A stretch of DNA of 32,729 bases from Geobacter sp. UBA6169 (GTDB lineage Bacteria; Desulfobacterota; Desulfuromonadia; Geobacterales; Pseudopelobacteraceae): positions 6,204 to 38,932 of the forward strand of contig DIUB01000012.1 in assembly GCA_002422265.1 (NCBI GenBank). The letters run 5' to 3'. Under the pieces are notes generated by a model. The model did not search any database. It worked only from the letters and a program-made list of their open reading frames with translations, and was not told where the DNA came from. This document shows positions 7,548 to 15,474 of the stretch, piece after piece. The position numbers and the translations under genes are program-made. Positions within the stretch are counted from its first letter, which is position 1, and each line of letters begins with the position of its first letter.

Positions 7548-8593
7548 ACCAGTACTACCTGTTCGGTCTGGCTTTTACTCATCCCTTTTACCTCACCGAT
7601 CAGCCAGGCCTGTTCGCCGAGACCGTGCAGTCGCGACAGGATGTCGTCTACATCGCCTTTGTCTACGGCCAGTACCATGCCGACCCCCATATTAAAGGTG
7701 CGGTACATCTCGGCCTGCTCCACGTTGCCCCCCTTTTGCAGGAGCGGAAAAATTGCCGGCATCTGCCAGGTTCCCAGCTTGAAATGAGCTGCAGAGCCTT
7801 TGGGCAGGATGCGGGGTACGTTTTCCAGCAGACCACCGCCGGTGATATGGGCAATGCCGTTGATCTTGAAGTCTTTGATCAGATTCAGTACCGAGCGAAC
7901 ATAGATCCGGGTGGGGGTCAGCAGCTCTTCAGCCACTGTTCTGGTGGCACCAGGCAGGGGACTGGTGATGGTGAGCCCCATCAGATCAAAGATGATCCGG
8001 CGCGCCAGAGAGTAGCCGTTGCTGTGCAGGCCGCTTGAGCCGATACCGATCAGTTTGTTGCCGACGGTGATGGAGGAGCCGTCGATGATCTGATCCTTTT
8101 CAACCACACCAACCGTGAAGCCGGCGATATCATATTCGCCGTCGCTGTAAAAACCGGGCATTTCAGCGGTTTCACCACCGATCAGGGCGCAGCCTGCCTG
8201 ACGGCAACCTTCGGCAATACCGGCTACCACCTGTGCAGCTTTTTCAGGTTCAAGTCGACCGGTTGCCAGATAATCCAGGAAAAAGAGCGGTTCGGCGCCC
8301 TGTACCACGATGTCGTTGACACACATGGCCACCAGATCGATTCCCACACTGTCGTGGCAATCGGCAAGAAAGGCCAGCTTCAGTTTGGTGCCAACCCCAT
8401 CGGTACCGGAAACCAGTACCGGATTTTTATATTTACTTGCGTTCAACGAAAATAATCCGCCAAAACCGCCCAATTCAGTCATGACTTCAGGCCGAAAGGT
8501 CGATTTTACCAGCGGCTTGATCATCTGGACAAAGCTGTTGCCGGCTGCGATGTCAACGCCGGCCTCCTTGTATGTAGCGCTCGGTGTGGTCAC
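7544..8593 (-). CDS. purM: Phosphoribosylformylglycinamidine cyclo-ligase (AIR synthetase)
   Basis: ATP-dependent ring closure of FGAM to AIR in purine synthesis. The 349-residue length is normal. Motifs include T-Y-K-x-A-G-V-D-I at the N-terminus, G-T-D-G-V-G-T-K-L-K, M-C-V-N-D-I and A-L-I-G-G-E-T-A-E-M-P. Start is GTG (8593-8591) with AAGGAG about 9 bases upstream. First gene of a purM-purN pair, with a promoter at 8657-8685. Confidence 0.96.
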   Translation of the reverse strand: MTTPSATYKEAGVDIAAGNSFVQMIKPLVKSTFRPEVMTELGGFGGLFSLNASKYKNPVLVSGTDGVGTKLKLAFLADCHDSVGIDLVAMCVNDIVVQGAEPLFFLDYLATGRLEPEKAAQVVAGIAEGCRQAGCALIGGETAEMPGFYSDGEYDIAGFTVGVVEKDQIIDGSSITVGNKLIGIGSSGLHSNGYSLARRIIFDLMGLTITSPLPGATRTVAEELLTPTRIYVRSVLNLIKDFKINGIAHITGGGLLENVPRILPKGSAAHFKLGTWQMPAIFPLLQKGGNVEQAEMYRTFNMGVGMVLAVDKGDVDDILSRLHGLGEQAWLIGEVKGMSKSQTEQVVLV

Positions 8594-8656
8594 TTGATAC
8601 GACTCCTTGTCTGGCTGTGAAATCCAGCAGTATTGTGCTCTGGTTGGAAAGTTACC

Positions 8657-8685
8657 TTTCTAGCCAATCAGCCTGCAAAAGTCAA
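8657..8685 (-). promoter_or_regulatory. Sigma70-type promoter for purMN
   Basis: On the - strand, TTGACT (8685-8680) and TAGAAA (8662-8657) are separated by 17 bases. This puts the transcription start roughly 60 bases before the purM GTG. No purine riboswitch-like fold is evident in this short leader. Confidence 0.6.
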
Positions 8686-8725
8686 TCAGCTCTCAGTAGA
8701 TCAAGGAGGTCGGGACAGTTTAGGC

Positions 8726-8755
8726 TTGACAGGGGAGCCGTTTTTGCCGTTATTG
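8726..8755 (+). promoter_or_regulatory. Possible promoter for the transglycosylase-pgsA-epmB unit
   Basis: A perfect TTGACA (8726-8731) is followed 18 bases later by a weak -10, TTATTG (8750-8755). If used, transcription would begin only a few bases before the ATG at 8766, giving a leaderless or nearly leaderless message. The weak -10 keeps confidence low. Confidence 0.4.
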
Positions 8756-8765
8756 TAGCACTATC

Positions 8766-9362
8766 ATGGGCTTGAGTTACGCATGGTATACGGGTCTTGT
8801 CGGCCTTTTGCTGTACGGACTGCTGGCAGCTCCGTTATCAGCCACAGCAGACATCTATCGGTATGAAGATGAAGAAGGGGTATTGCATTTTACGGACGCT
8901 CCTACCCATAAAAAGTTCAAGATTTTTCTGCGTGATCTTCGCAAAGACAAACAGTTACGCACCCGATTCAAGGTAGCTTCCAGAAATCCTCAGGAGTTTG
9001 AACATCTGATTACGGCTGCTTCAGCAAAGTACGGGGTAAGCGCTTCCCTGATCAGGGCGGTGATTCAGGCTGAATCCGGCTACAATCCCCAGGCGGTATC
9101 CCGTGCCGGTGCCGGTGGCCTGATGCAACTGATGCCGGGTACGGCCAGACAGCTGAAGGTGGCTGATCGCTTTGATCCCGGTCAGAATGTGGATGGAGGG
9201 GTGCGCTACCTCAAGTTTCTGCTGGACACCTTCAAGGGGGACGTCTCTCTGGCACTGGCCGCCTATAATGCCGGTTTGTCCAATGTTGCCAAATACGGTG
9301 GTATTCCACCTTTCGAAGAAACCCGTACCTATGTCAGCCGTGTCCTTGCTTTTATGAGATAA
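8766..9362 (+). CDS. Secreted lytic transglycosylase (SLT domain)
   Basis: Predicted periplasmic enzyme that cleaves peptidoglycan glycan strands. The 198-residue product has a signal peptide (about 1-28, ending P-L-S-A-T-A), a DUF4124-like segment (I-Y-R-Y-E-D-E-E-G-V-L-H-F-T-D at 30-44) and an SLT domain (about 82-190). Within the domain are the catalytic glutamate E103 (Q-A-E-S-G-Y-N-P), G-L-M-Q-L-M-P-G-T-A and A-A-Y-N-A-G. The ATG at 8766 has no visible Shine-Dalgarno sequence. It is first in a short + strand unit with pgsA (5 bases downstream) and an EpmB-like gene. Confidence 0.9.
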   Translation: MGLSYAWYTGLVGLLLYGLLAAPLSATADIYRYEDEEGVLHFTDAPTHKKFKIFLRDLRKDKQLRTRFKVASRNPQEFEHLITAASAKYGVSASLIRAVIQAESGYNPQAVSRAGAGGLMQLMPGTARQLKVADRFDPGQNVDGGVRYLKFLLDTFKGDVSLALAAYNAGLSNVAKYGGIPPFEETRTYVSRVLAFMR

Positions 9363-9367
9363 CAACC

Positions 9368-9955
9368 ATGTCAACCTATCATCCTATTTTCAATCCTCCC
9401 AATATCCTGACCATGTTCCGGGTGGCCTGTATTCCGCTGATGGTGGTGCTGTTACTGTCACCTGATCGTGAATCCTGCTTCTGGGCTGCCTGGGTCTTTG
9501 CGTTGGCATCGGCTACTGACTGGTTTGACGGCCATCTGGCCCGCAGGATGGGCATAGAGACCGTGTTTGGCAAGTTTCTTGATCCGATTGCCGACAAGCT
9601 GATTGTTACCGCCGCTTTGATCATGATTCTGCCTTATGATCGGGTGCCGGCCTGGATGGTGTTTGTGGTACTGGCCCGGGAGATCGTTATCACCGGCCTG
9701 CGTAGCATCGCCTCATCAGAAGGGATTGTGATTCAGGCTTCTGATCTGGGTAAATACAAGACCATCTTTCAGTTGACGGCCGTCATCGGTCTGCTGCTGC
9801 ACTATGATTATCAATGGTTTTTCGGTGTTGACCACCCACTGGTGACCGTTAACATGCATAACGCGGGTATGTTCTTTTTCTGGATCGCCTTTGTACTGAC
9901 GGTTTGGTCAGGGGTTGATTACCTGGCTAAATTCATTAAGGTGATTGCCCGTTAA
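9368..9955 (+). CDS. pgsA: CDP-diacylglycerol-glycerol-3-phosphate 3-phosphatidyltransferase
   Basis: Integral membrane enzyme making phosphatidylglycerophosphate, the committed step to phosphatidylglycerol. The 195-residue product carries the complete CDP-alcohol phosphotransferase signature D51-x2-D54-G55-x2-A58-R59-x8-G68-x3-D72-x3-D76. Several hydrophobic segments surround it. The N-terminal N-P-P-N-I-L-T-M-F-R is typical of PgsA. It starts just after the transglycosylase stop, and its TAA shares one base with the ATG of the next gene. Confidence 0.93.
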   Translation: MSTYHPIFNPPNILTMFRVACIPLMVVLLLSPDRESCFWAAWVFALASATDWFDGHLARRMGIETVFGKFLDPIADKLIVTAALIMILPYDRVPAWMVFVVLAREIVITGLRSIASSEGIVIQASDLGKYKTIFQLTAVIGLLLHYDYQWFFGVDHPLVTVNMHNAGMFFFWIAFVLTVWSGVDYLAKFIKVIAR

Positions 9956-10974
9956 TGCAGCTGTTTCCCACGATCTCCCTTGCGGAGCTCGCCGCACACT
10001 TCCAGCTTGATCCCCGACCGTTCCAACAGGTTGCCTCCCGTTATCCCTGCCGTATCACCCGTTATTACGCCGGGCTGATCACCGCACCCGGTGATCCGAT
10101 CTGGCGTCAGTGTGTGCCTGCACCTGAGGAACTGCTGGATAATGCCCAGATGCCGGATCCGCTGGAAGAAGAACGTCTGAGCCCGGTGCCGGGGTTGATC
10201 CATCGCTATCCTGACCGGGTGGTGCTGCTGGTGTCCAATTGCTGCGCGGTCTATTGTCGTTTCTGTATGCGAAAACGTCAGGTGGGGCAGGGGGATGTTC
10301 ATTGCGACCTGCCGGCAGCCCTTGAGTATCTGTCGGCACATACGGAGGTGCGTGATCTGGTGCTGTCCGGTGGTGATCCGCTGCTGCTACAGGATGATGA
10401 ACTTGATCAGCTGTTATCGGCCCTGCGACGTATCCCCCATCTTGAGATCATCAGAATCGGCAGCCGGGTGCCGGTGACTGCCCCTGAACGGATCACTCCG
10501 CAACTCTGCGCGATCCTGGCTGCTTACCATCCACTCTACCTGAACACCCATTTCAATCATCCCTGGGAATTGACCGAGCAGGCGGCCCAGGCGTGTAACC
10601 TGCTTGCCGGAGCAGGGATCGTACTGGGCAACCAGACCGTACTGCTGAAAGGGGTTAATGATGATCTTGAGGTACTGCAGCAGCTGTTTTGCGGGTTATT
10701 GCGGATGCGGGTACGTCCCTATTACCTGCACCAGATGGATCTGGTGCAGGGAACAGGACATTTCAGGACCGATCTGGAGCGTGGCAGGCAGTTGATCGGG
10801 GCGCTGAGAGGTAAGGTTTCTGGTATGGCGATTCCCCATTTTGTTGTGGATCTGGCCGGCGGCAAAGGCAAGGTACCGCTTCTGCCGCAGTCGCTGTGTC
10901 GCAATGCACAGGGTTGGACCATTACGTCACCGACCGGTGAGCAGGTCAGGTATACCGATCCGGTTCAGCGGTAA
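9955..10974 (+). CDS. epmB: EpmB-like radical SAM lysine 2,3-aminomutase
   Basis: A 339-residue radical SAM/PLP enzyme of the lysine 2,3-aminomutase family. The cluster motif is C97-x3-C101-x2-C104 (C-A-V-Y-C-R-F-C). The conserved L-S-G-G-D-P-L follows, and the PLP lysine is likely K306 in A-G-G-K-G-K. The length is close to EpmB/YjeK, which makes beta-lysine for EF-P modification, and shorter than catabolic KamA. That functional choice is inferred from size, since neither efp nor epmA is in the window. Its last 10 bases overlap the 3' end of the convergent anti-sigma kinase gene. Confidence 0.8.
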   Translation: MQLFPTISLAELAAHFQLDPRPFQQVASRYPCRITRYYAGLITAPGDPIWRQCVPAPEELLDNAQMPDPLEEERLSPVPGLIHRYPDRVVLLVSNCCAVYCRFCMRKRQVGQGDVHCDLPAALEYLSAHTEVRDLVLSGGDPLLLQDDELDQLLSALRRIPHLEIIRIGSRVPVTAPERITPQLCAILAAYHPLYLNTHFNHPWELTEQAAQACNLLAGAGIVLGNQTVLLKGVNDDLEVLQQLFCGLLRMRVRPYYLHQMDLVQGTGHFRTDLERGRQLIGALRGKVSGMAIPHFVVDLAGGKGKVPLLPQSLCRNAQGWTITSPTGEQVRYTDPVQR

Positions 10975-11399
10975 CGTTTGCGCATCTCCAGCACGTTACC
11001 GTCCTTTGTCGGACGGTACTCAACCGAATCCATCAGTGATTGCATGATAAAAAGCCCCCGGCCATGCTCATCAAGGGAATGCCTGTTGTCATTCGGGTTT
11101 AAGGCGGCCCGTGTCAGATTAAATCCACGGCCGTGGTCAAAGACCTGCATCAGGATCTCGTTGTCACTGATGGTGATCCTGATCTGAACCACCTCCTCGG
11201 GATTGTTTTCGTTGGCGTGTCGAATGGCATTCACCAAGGCTTCGGTCAGCACCACATTCAGATGATTGGCCAACGTTTCCCGGTCACCCACGTATCCTTC
11301 TACCTGGGCAATCAGCTCTTCACTGATCTTGCCGATCAGACTTAAGTAGCGTGTCTGGTTCGGCACCCTGATCTCTAATTCAATCTGGTTTTTTTTCAT
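10965..11399 (-). CDS. RsbW/SpoIIAB-like anti-sigma or switch kinase (HATPase)
   Basis: Cytoplasmic serine kinase of the GHKL fold, expected to phosphorylate the STAS protein encoded just upstream. The 144-residue product shows an N-box E53-A-L-V-N57-A, a G1 box D88-H-G-R-G-F and a G2 box E111-H-G-R-G-L-F. The open frame extends upstream, but ATG at 11399 is chosen because GGAG lies 7 bases ahead of it and the protein then begins at the normal family position. It is the last gene of a four-gene signalling unit. Its 3' end overlaps epmB tail to tail by 10 bases. No sigma factor gene adjoins it, so its target is unknown. Confidence 0.88.
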   Translation of the reverse strand: MKKNQIELEIRVPNQTRYLSLIGKISEELIAQVEGYVGDRETLANHLNVVLTEALVNAIRHANENNPEEVVQIRITISDNEILMQVFDHGRGFNLTRAALNPNDNRHSLDEHGRGLFIMQSLMDSVEYRPTKDGNVLEMRKRYR

Positions 11400-11421
11400 T
11401 ACGCACTCCGGTTTTGTCCTT

Positions 11422-11757
11422 TCAGAACGCGTCAATAGCCTCGTCAACGGTCTGATAGATATCAAATACACGGTGCAGCCTGGTCAGTTCAAACATTGAT
11501 TTGACCTGACTTTGCAGACTTGAAAGCTTCAGTTCTGCCTGGCGTGATGAGGCATTTTTAAAACCGGACACCAGGGCTCCCAGACCGGAGCTGTCGATAA
11601 AACGGACCTCCTTCAGGTCAACCACTACAGAGCTCCTGCCTTCGTTAAAAAGCCGACCCAGCTCCTGTTTCAGGCTCTCTGCATTGTGGGCATCCAGACG
11701 CTCCTCCTTAACCACCACCACCATTACCTTACCGTTTTCTTCTAGTTTCATGTTCAT
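11422..11757 (-). CDS. RsbV/SpoIIAA-like STAS anti-anti-sigma protein
   Basis: A 111-residue single STAS domain. The phospho-acceptor region F-I-D-S-S-G-L-G (53-60) is intact, with S56/S57 as candidate phosphorylated residues. The frame opens at GTG 11766, but that codon sits directly on the AAAGGAG ribosome binding site; ATG at 11757 has 8 bases of spacing and is the likely start. It sits between the PP2C fusion (its expected phosphatase) and the RsbW-like kinase (its expected kinase), which makes a complete partner-switch set. Confidence 0.9.
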   Translation of the reverse strand: MNMKLEENGKVMVVVVKEERLDAHNAESLKQELGRLFNEGRSSVVVDLKEVRFIDSSGLGALVSGFKNASSRQAELKLSSLQSQVKSMFELTRLHRVFDIYQTVDEAIDAF

Positions 11758-11772
11758 GGTTTTCACTCCTTT

Positions 11773-14700
11773 CTAGGCTACTATTTTCATCACAACCAGC
11801 GAGATATCATCTTGTGGTGTGGAGCTGCTGGTGTAACGGTTTACCAGGTCATGGAACGAGTCAGCCAGCGCATCAGCAGGCAATGAACTCTGATCCCCCA
11901 GATGCTGGCAGACGGCATCTATACCCAGAAAATCCCCGTGCGTAGAGGCTGCCTCCGGTATGCCGTCGGTGTAGAACAACAAGGTGTCTCCCATTTTCAG
12001 GTTGATGGCACACTCCTCAAAGACCATGGAGGGCTTGATGCCCAGGATCATTCCCTCCGCATCCAGTTCCTGGCAGCTCTGTTGGCCGAAACGGTGTAGC
12101 AGTGGTTTGTTGTGACCGGCATTGGCGTATGACAGCCGACCAGTGGCCGTGCTGTAACGAGCATAAAACATAGTAATGAACAGCTCAGCCCGGGTAAGAT
12201 CTTCGTACAGCATGCTGTTCAGTGTATTCAGAATGCCGCTGGGACTGGCAGCATTGCCGGCATGGGCACGCAGGAGTGTTCGGACCTCTGCCATGATCAG
12301 TGCGGCCCCGACGCTGTGTCCCGAGACATCGGCAATCAGCAGATCAATAGTGTGGTCATCACGCTTGAAAAAATCATAGTAATCTCCTCCCACATGGGCA
12401 GCGGGCCAGCAACGTCCTGCCAGCTCGACGCCAAACAGCTCCGGCGGTTTGTCAGGCAACAGTGAGAGCTGGATCTGTTCAGCTATTTCCATGTCCCGCT
12501 TTACCCGCGCATTGGTTAGCTGTGCCTGTTCCTTTTCTTTGCGTTCACGATCCTTGGCCTGCATCTCACTGACAATCCTGGCTGCCTGAGCCAGTTGGCC
12601 GGTCAGACTGCTGAGCAAGCCGATGAACTCTTCAGTAAACAGGCCGACAATGGTCCTGGAGTAGACTGAAAGTACTCCCAGGCTCTCTTCTCCTTCACGG
12701 AAGATCGGGATGTGCGCAAAGGAAACAAACCCTTCAGCAGCAGTCTTGGGCATGGCGATGATGTCTTCCAGATTTTTGATGTCGTTTACAAAATGGGTTT
12801 CCTGGTCGATCATTGCCATTCTGATGTACGGATCGTTTTCCTGATGCCAGTGTTCCGGTGTGATCGGTCGCCGGTCAGTTCCCTGATAGCTCTGCACGGT
12901 CAACGGTTCGTCACTGCTGGAACGGATCTGAATCAGTGCCGCATCCAGTTTGAACTCTTTCAGCAACAGCTGCAGCAGTTCATCCATGATGGTCTGCAGA
13001 TCAAGGGTACGGTTGATGATTTCAGAGGCCTTGAGGCGAACGTAGAGTGCCTCGCGACTCTGGTCCAGAGAAGCCCTGACCGTGCTGAAGATGTCGTACA
13101 CCGATTCCATCCGGCTCCCCATGTCCGACAGGTAGCTGTCCATGATGGCTCCGGCAGCAGCAGCACCGACTGAACCGGCCAGGGTTCGTTCAACGAACCG
13201 CTTCATGGCAGGCAGTTCAAATTCAGGCACCAGAGTCTGGCTTTCCAGATGACGCTCTTTCAGGTAGCCGGCCATGGCTTTTTGGGCCTCACCAGGACCG
13301 ATGAATTTACCCATAAGCGCAATGAACTGAGGGATGGTGACCGGTTTTGACAGTCGTTTTGCCTCAATTTTTTCCTTGCGCCGCTCTACCTCAAACTTGC
13401 CGATAAAGCGGCGCACCTGTTCTTTCTCCACCTCTCCCTGAGGCAGAATCAGTGAACAGACCAGATAGGCGCCGATATTGAACAGCATGCTCCAGAACAG
13501 GGCATGGCTCCACATGTCCATGCCGGTCAGACCGAACAGGGCGGTTGGTTTAAGCAGGGATTGACCGAAGAGGCCCTGCTGGATGATGGTGCTGTCAGGA
13601 TCTGCGGTAAAAAATGAGGGGAGTAGCAGGGTATAGAACCAGACCAGAAACCCCAGCAGCATACCGGTAATGGCGCCTGCCTTGTTGCCACGCTGCCAGT
13701 ACAGCCCCCCCAGCAATGCCGGCAGGAACTGTATGGCTGCCAAAAACGAGATCAGCCCCATGTTGACCAGCATGAAGGTATCGCCAACAGTCCGGTAATA
13801 GAAATAACCCAGAAACACCACCATGAAGATGGCCAGCCGTTTCAGATTGATCAGCAGTACGGGGAACCACTGTTTGGGAGTGATCCTGACAATAATCGGC
13901 ATGAACAGGTTGTTGAGCAACATGGTCGAGATGGCTACCGATTCAATCATCACCATGCCGGCAGCTGCAGAAAGACCACCCAGAAAGGCCAGTAGTGCTA
14001 TGGAGCTGTTGCCTGCCGACAGGGGCAGGCTGATCACGTAGTAATCTGCACCGGTGTTGCCGCCATAATACAGGATGCCGGCCAGTGCGATCGGCATGAT
14101 GAACAGATTAATCAGAAACAGGTAGGTTGGAAACAGCCACATTGCCTTGCCGATATGTTTCAGATCTGCGTTTTCAACCACCAGCACATGAAACTGCCGC
14201 GGCAGCAGGATGATCGCCCCCATGGAAAGCAGCAGCATGGTGGAAGAGGGGATAAAGCCGGTATCCTGTTCCTGATGCAGGGTGAACAGACGTTCAAACA
14301 GTTCGGGAAAACGAGTCTGAAACTGGTGCAGGATGTCACCGAATCCATCAAACATGAACCAGGTGACAAAAATACCAACACCAACCAGGCTGACAAGTTT
14401 GATGATCGACTCAAAAGCCACCGCTGCGATCAGTCCTTCATGGCGTTCAGCAGAGGGGAGACGGCGGGCGCCGAAGATGACGCCGAAGATGGAGAGTATC
14501 AGTGCCAGAGTCAGACCGGTCGGCACTGAAACAGCTGCATCAGCTCCGGGCAACAAAATGGTGCGATGGGTAACACCGCTGATCAGGGTGAACGAGGTAA
14601 CCACTGCCTTGATCTGCAGGGCAATGTACGGCATAACCCCCAGTACGGCAATCAGGGTGACCAGCGAGCCGAGCAGCTGGGAGTTGCCGTAGCGCAGGCT

Positions 14701-15021
14701 GATGAAGTCGGCAATGGAGGAAACGTTGTTGTCCTTACTGATTCTAATAATCCTCCGCAGGATGTAAAACCAGGAAAAAGCGGTCAGGGAGGGACCCAGA
14801 TAGATCAACAGAAAATCGATCCCTGACGTGGCAGCCTTGCCGACACTGCCGTAGAATGTCCAGGAGGTGCAGTAAACGGCTATAGAAAGACTGTAGACGT
14901 AGGGATTGCTGACAAGACTGCGCCCCTGGTTAGCCCGTTTACGCGCATACCAGGCTACCAGAAACAGAAAACCGGTGTAGCCGATACCGACGGCAGCTAC
15001 ATAAAGTATATCGAGCGTCAC
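11773..15021 (-). CDS. Symporter-like sensor fused to GAF and PP2C (SpoIIE) phosphatase
   Basis: A 1082-residue fusion. Residues 1-530 form a multi-pass sodium/solute symporter (SLC5)-like domain with about 13 hydrophobic segments. Residues about 560-640 form a helical linker that resembles the STAC region of CbrA-type sensors. Residues about 660-815 are GAF-like, then a coiled coil leads to a SpoIIE/PP2C domain (about 860-1082) with GGDYYD (878-883), ADVSGH (897-902), YANAGH and a late Q-D-D-I-S-L-V-V. The layout parallels CbrA, where a transporter-like domain is fused to a histidine kinase, but here the output is a phosphatase. It likely dephosphorylates the adjacent RsbV-like protein in response to a solute or ion cue. 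GTG start overlaps the upstream small membrane gene stop (GTGA). Confidence 0.9.
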   Translation of the reverse strand: MTLDILYVAAVGIGYTGFLFLVAWYARKRANQGRSLVSNPYVYSLSIAVYCTSWTFYGSVGKAATSGIDFLLIYLGPSLTAFSWFYILRRIIRISKDNNVSSIADFISLRYGNSQLLGSLVTLIAVLGVMPYIALQIKAVVTSFTLISGVTHRTILLPGADAAVSVPTGLTLALILSIFGVIFGARRLPSAERHEGLIAAVAFESIIKLVSLVGVGIFVTWFMFDGFGDILHQFQTRFPELFERLFTLHQEQDTGFIPSSTMLLLSMGAIILLPRQFHVLVVENADLKHIGKAMWLFPTYLFLINLFIMPIALAGILYYGGNTGADYYVISLPLSAGNSSIALLAFLGGLSAAAGMVMIESVAISTMLLNNLFMPIIVRITPKQWFPVLLINLKRLAIFMVVFLGYFYYRTVGDTFMLVNMGLISFLAAIQFLPALLGGLYWQRGNKAGAITGMLLGFLVWFYTLLLPSFFTADPDSTIIQQGLFGQSLLKPTALFGLTGMDMWSHALFWSMLFNIGAYLVCSLILPQGEVEKEQVRRFIGKFEVERRKEKIEAKRLSKPVTIPQFIALMGKFIGPGEAQKAMAGYLKERHLESQTLVPEFELPAMKRFVERTLAGSVGAAAAGAIMDSYLSDMGSRMESVYDIFSTVRASLDQSREALYVRLKASEIINRTLDLQTIMDELLQLLLKEFKLDAALIQIRSSSDEPLTVQSYQGTDRRPITPEHWHQENDPYIRMAMIDQETHFVNDIKNLEDIIAMPKTAAEGFVSFAHIPIFREGEESLGVLSVYSRTIVGLFTEEFIGLLSSLTGQLAQAARIVSEMQAKDRERKEKEQAQLTNARVKRDMEIAEQIQLSLLPDKPPELFGVELAGRCWPAAHVGGDYYDFFKRDDHTIDLLIADVSGHSVGAALIMAEVRTLLRAHAGNAASPSGILNTLNSMLYEDLTRAELFITMFYARYSTATGRLSYANAGHNKPLLHRFGQQSCQELDAEGMILGIKPSMVFEECAINLKMGDTLLFYTDGIPEAASTHGDFLGIDAVCQHLGDQSSLPADALADSFHDLVNRYTSSSTPQDDISLVVMKIVA

Positions 15022-15281
15022 AGCTGCTCCTGATCATCATGCTGCTGTTCAAAGGGGTCTGTTTCTCTGGAGGTAACGAACAGATAGATGACACCGATGG
15101 AGACGGCCCAGCCGATGGTGAAATAGAGATACATCAGGGGAAAACCAAAAATGGTTGTGGGCTGGTTGAAGATTTTCAGAAACGGAAAATTGAGCATCAC
15201 ATTGCCCAGAACAAAGAAAACCACCCATGATTCCTGCAGGTTGAGTCGTCTCAGTAACTGTTTGACATGGTGACGCAGCAT
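15018..15281 (-). CDS. Small two-helix membrane protein paired with the symporter-PP2C fusion
   Basis: An 87-residue protein with two likely membrane segments (V-V-F-F-V-L-G-N-V-M-L-N-F and M-Y-L-Y-F-T-I-G-W-A-V-S-I-G-V-I-Y-L-F) joined by a loop containing F-G-F-P-L-M-Y. The pattern resembles the small accessory proteins (DUF3311/DUF485-like) encoded next to many sodium/solute symporters. The frame extends further upstream, but ATG at 15281 is chosen for its GGGAAGG ribosome binding site about 6 bases away. The 4-base GTGA overlap with the next gene suggests a 1:1 complex. I cannot assign a named family with certainty. Confidence 0.75.
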   Translation of the reverse strand: MLRHHVKQLLRRLNLQESWVVFFVLGNVMLNFPFLKIFNQPTTIFGFPLMYLYFTIGWAVSIGVIYLFVTSRETDPFEQQHDDQEQL

Positions 15282-15333
15282 GGATTGCCTTCCCTTTTCA
15301 TGATGCCTGAATTTAACCGCGTGCAGGCAAGCA

Positions 15334-15362
15334 ATCCTACCATCTAAAACGGGCCTCTGCAA
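15334..15362 (-). promoter_or_regulatory. Probable promoter for the symporter-PP2C/RsbV/RsbW operon
   Basis: On the - strand, TTGCAG (15362-15357), a 17-base spacer and TAGGAT (15339-15334, 4 of 6 matches). It lies 53 bases upstream of the small membrane protein start. Confidence 0.5.
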
Positions 15363-15474
15363 CCGGGCGGGTCAAGGAAAATATTCGGCAGAATCGTTTG
15401 ACGCTCTCCCGGGTTGTGTGATAGCGTTCTAAAACTTAGCGTATCTGAAGGTTTGCTGCAGCAGGTGGTGTTTT

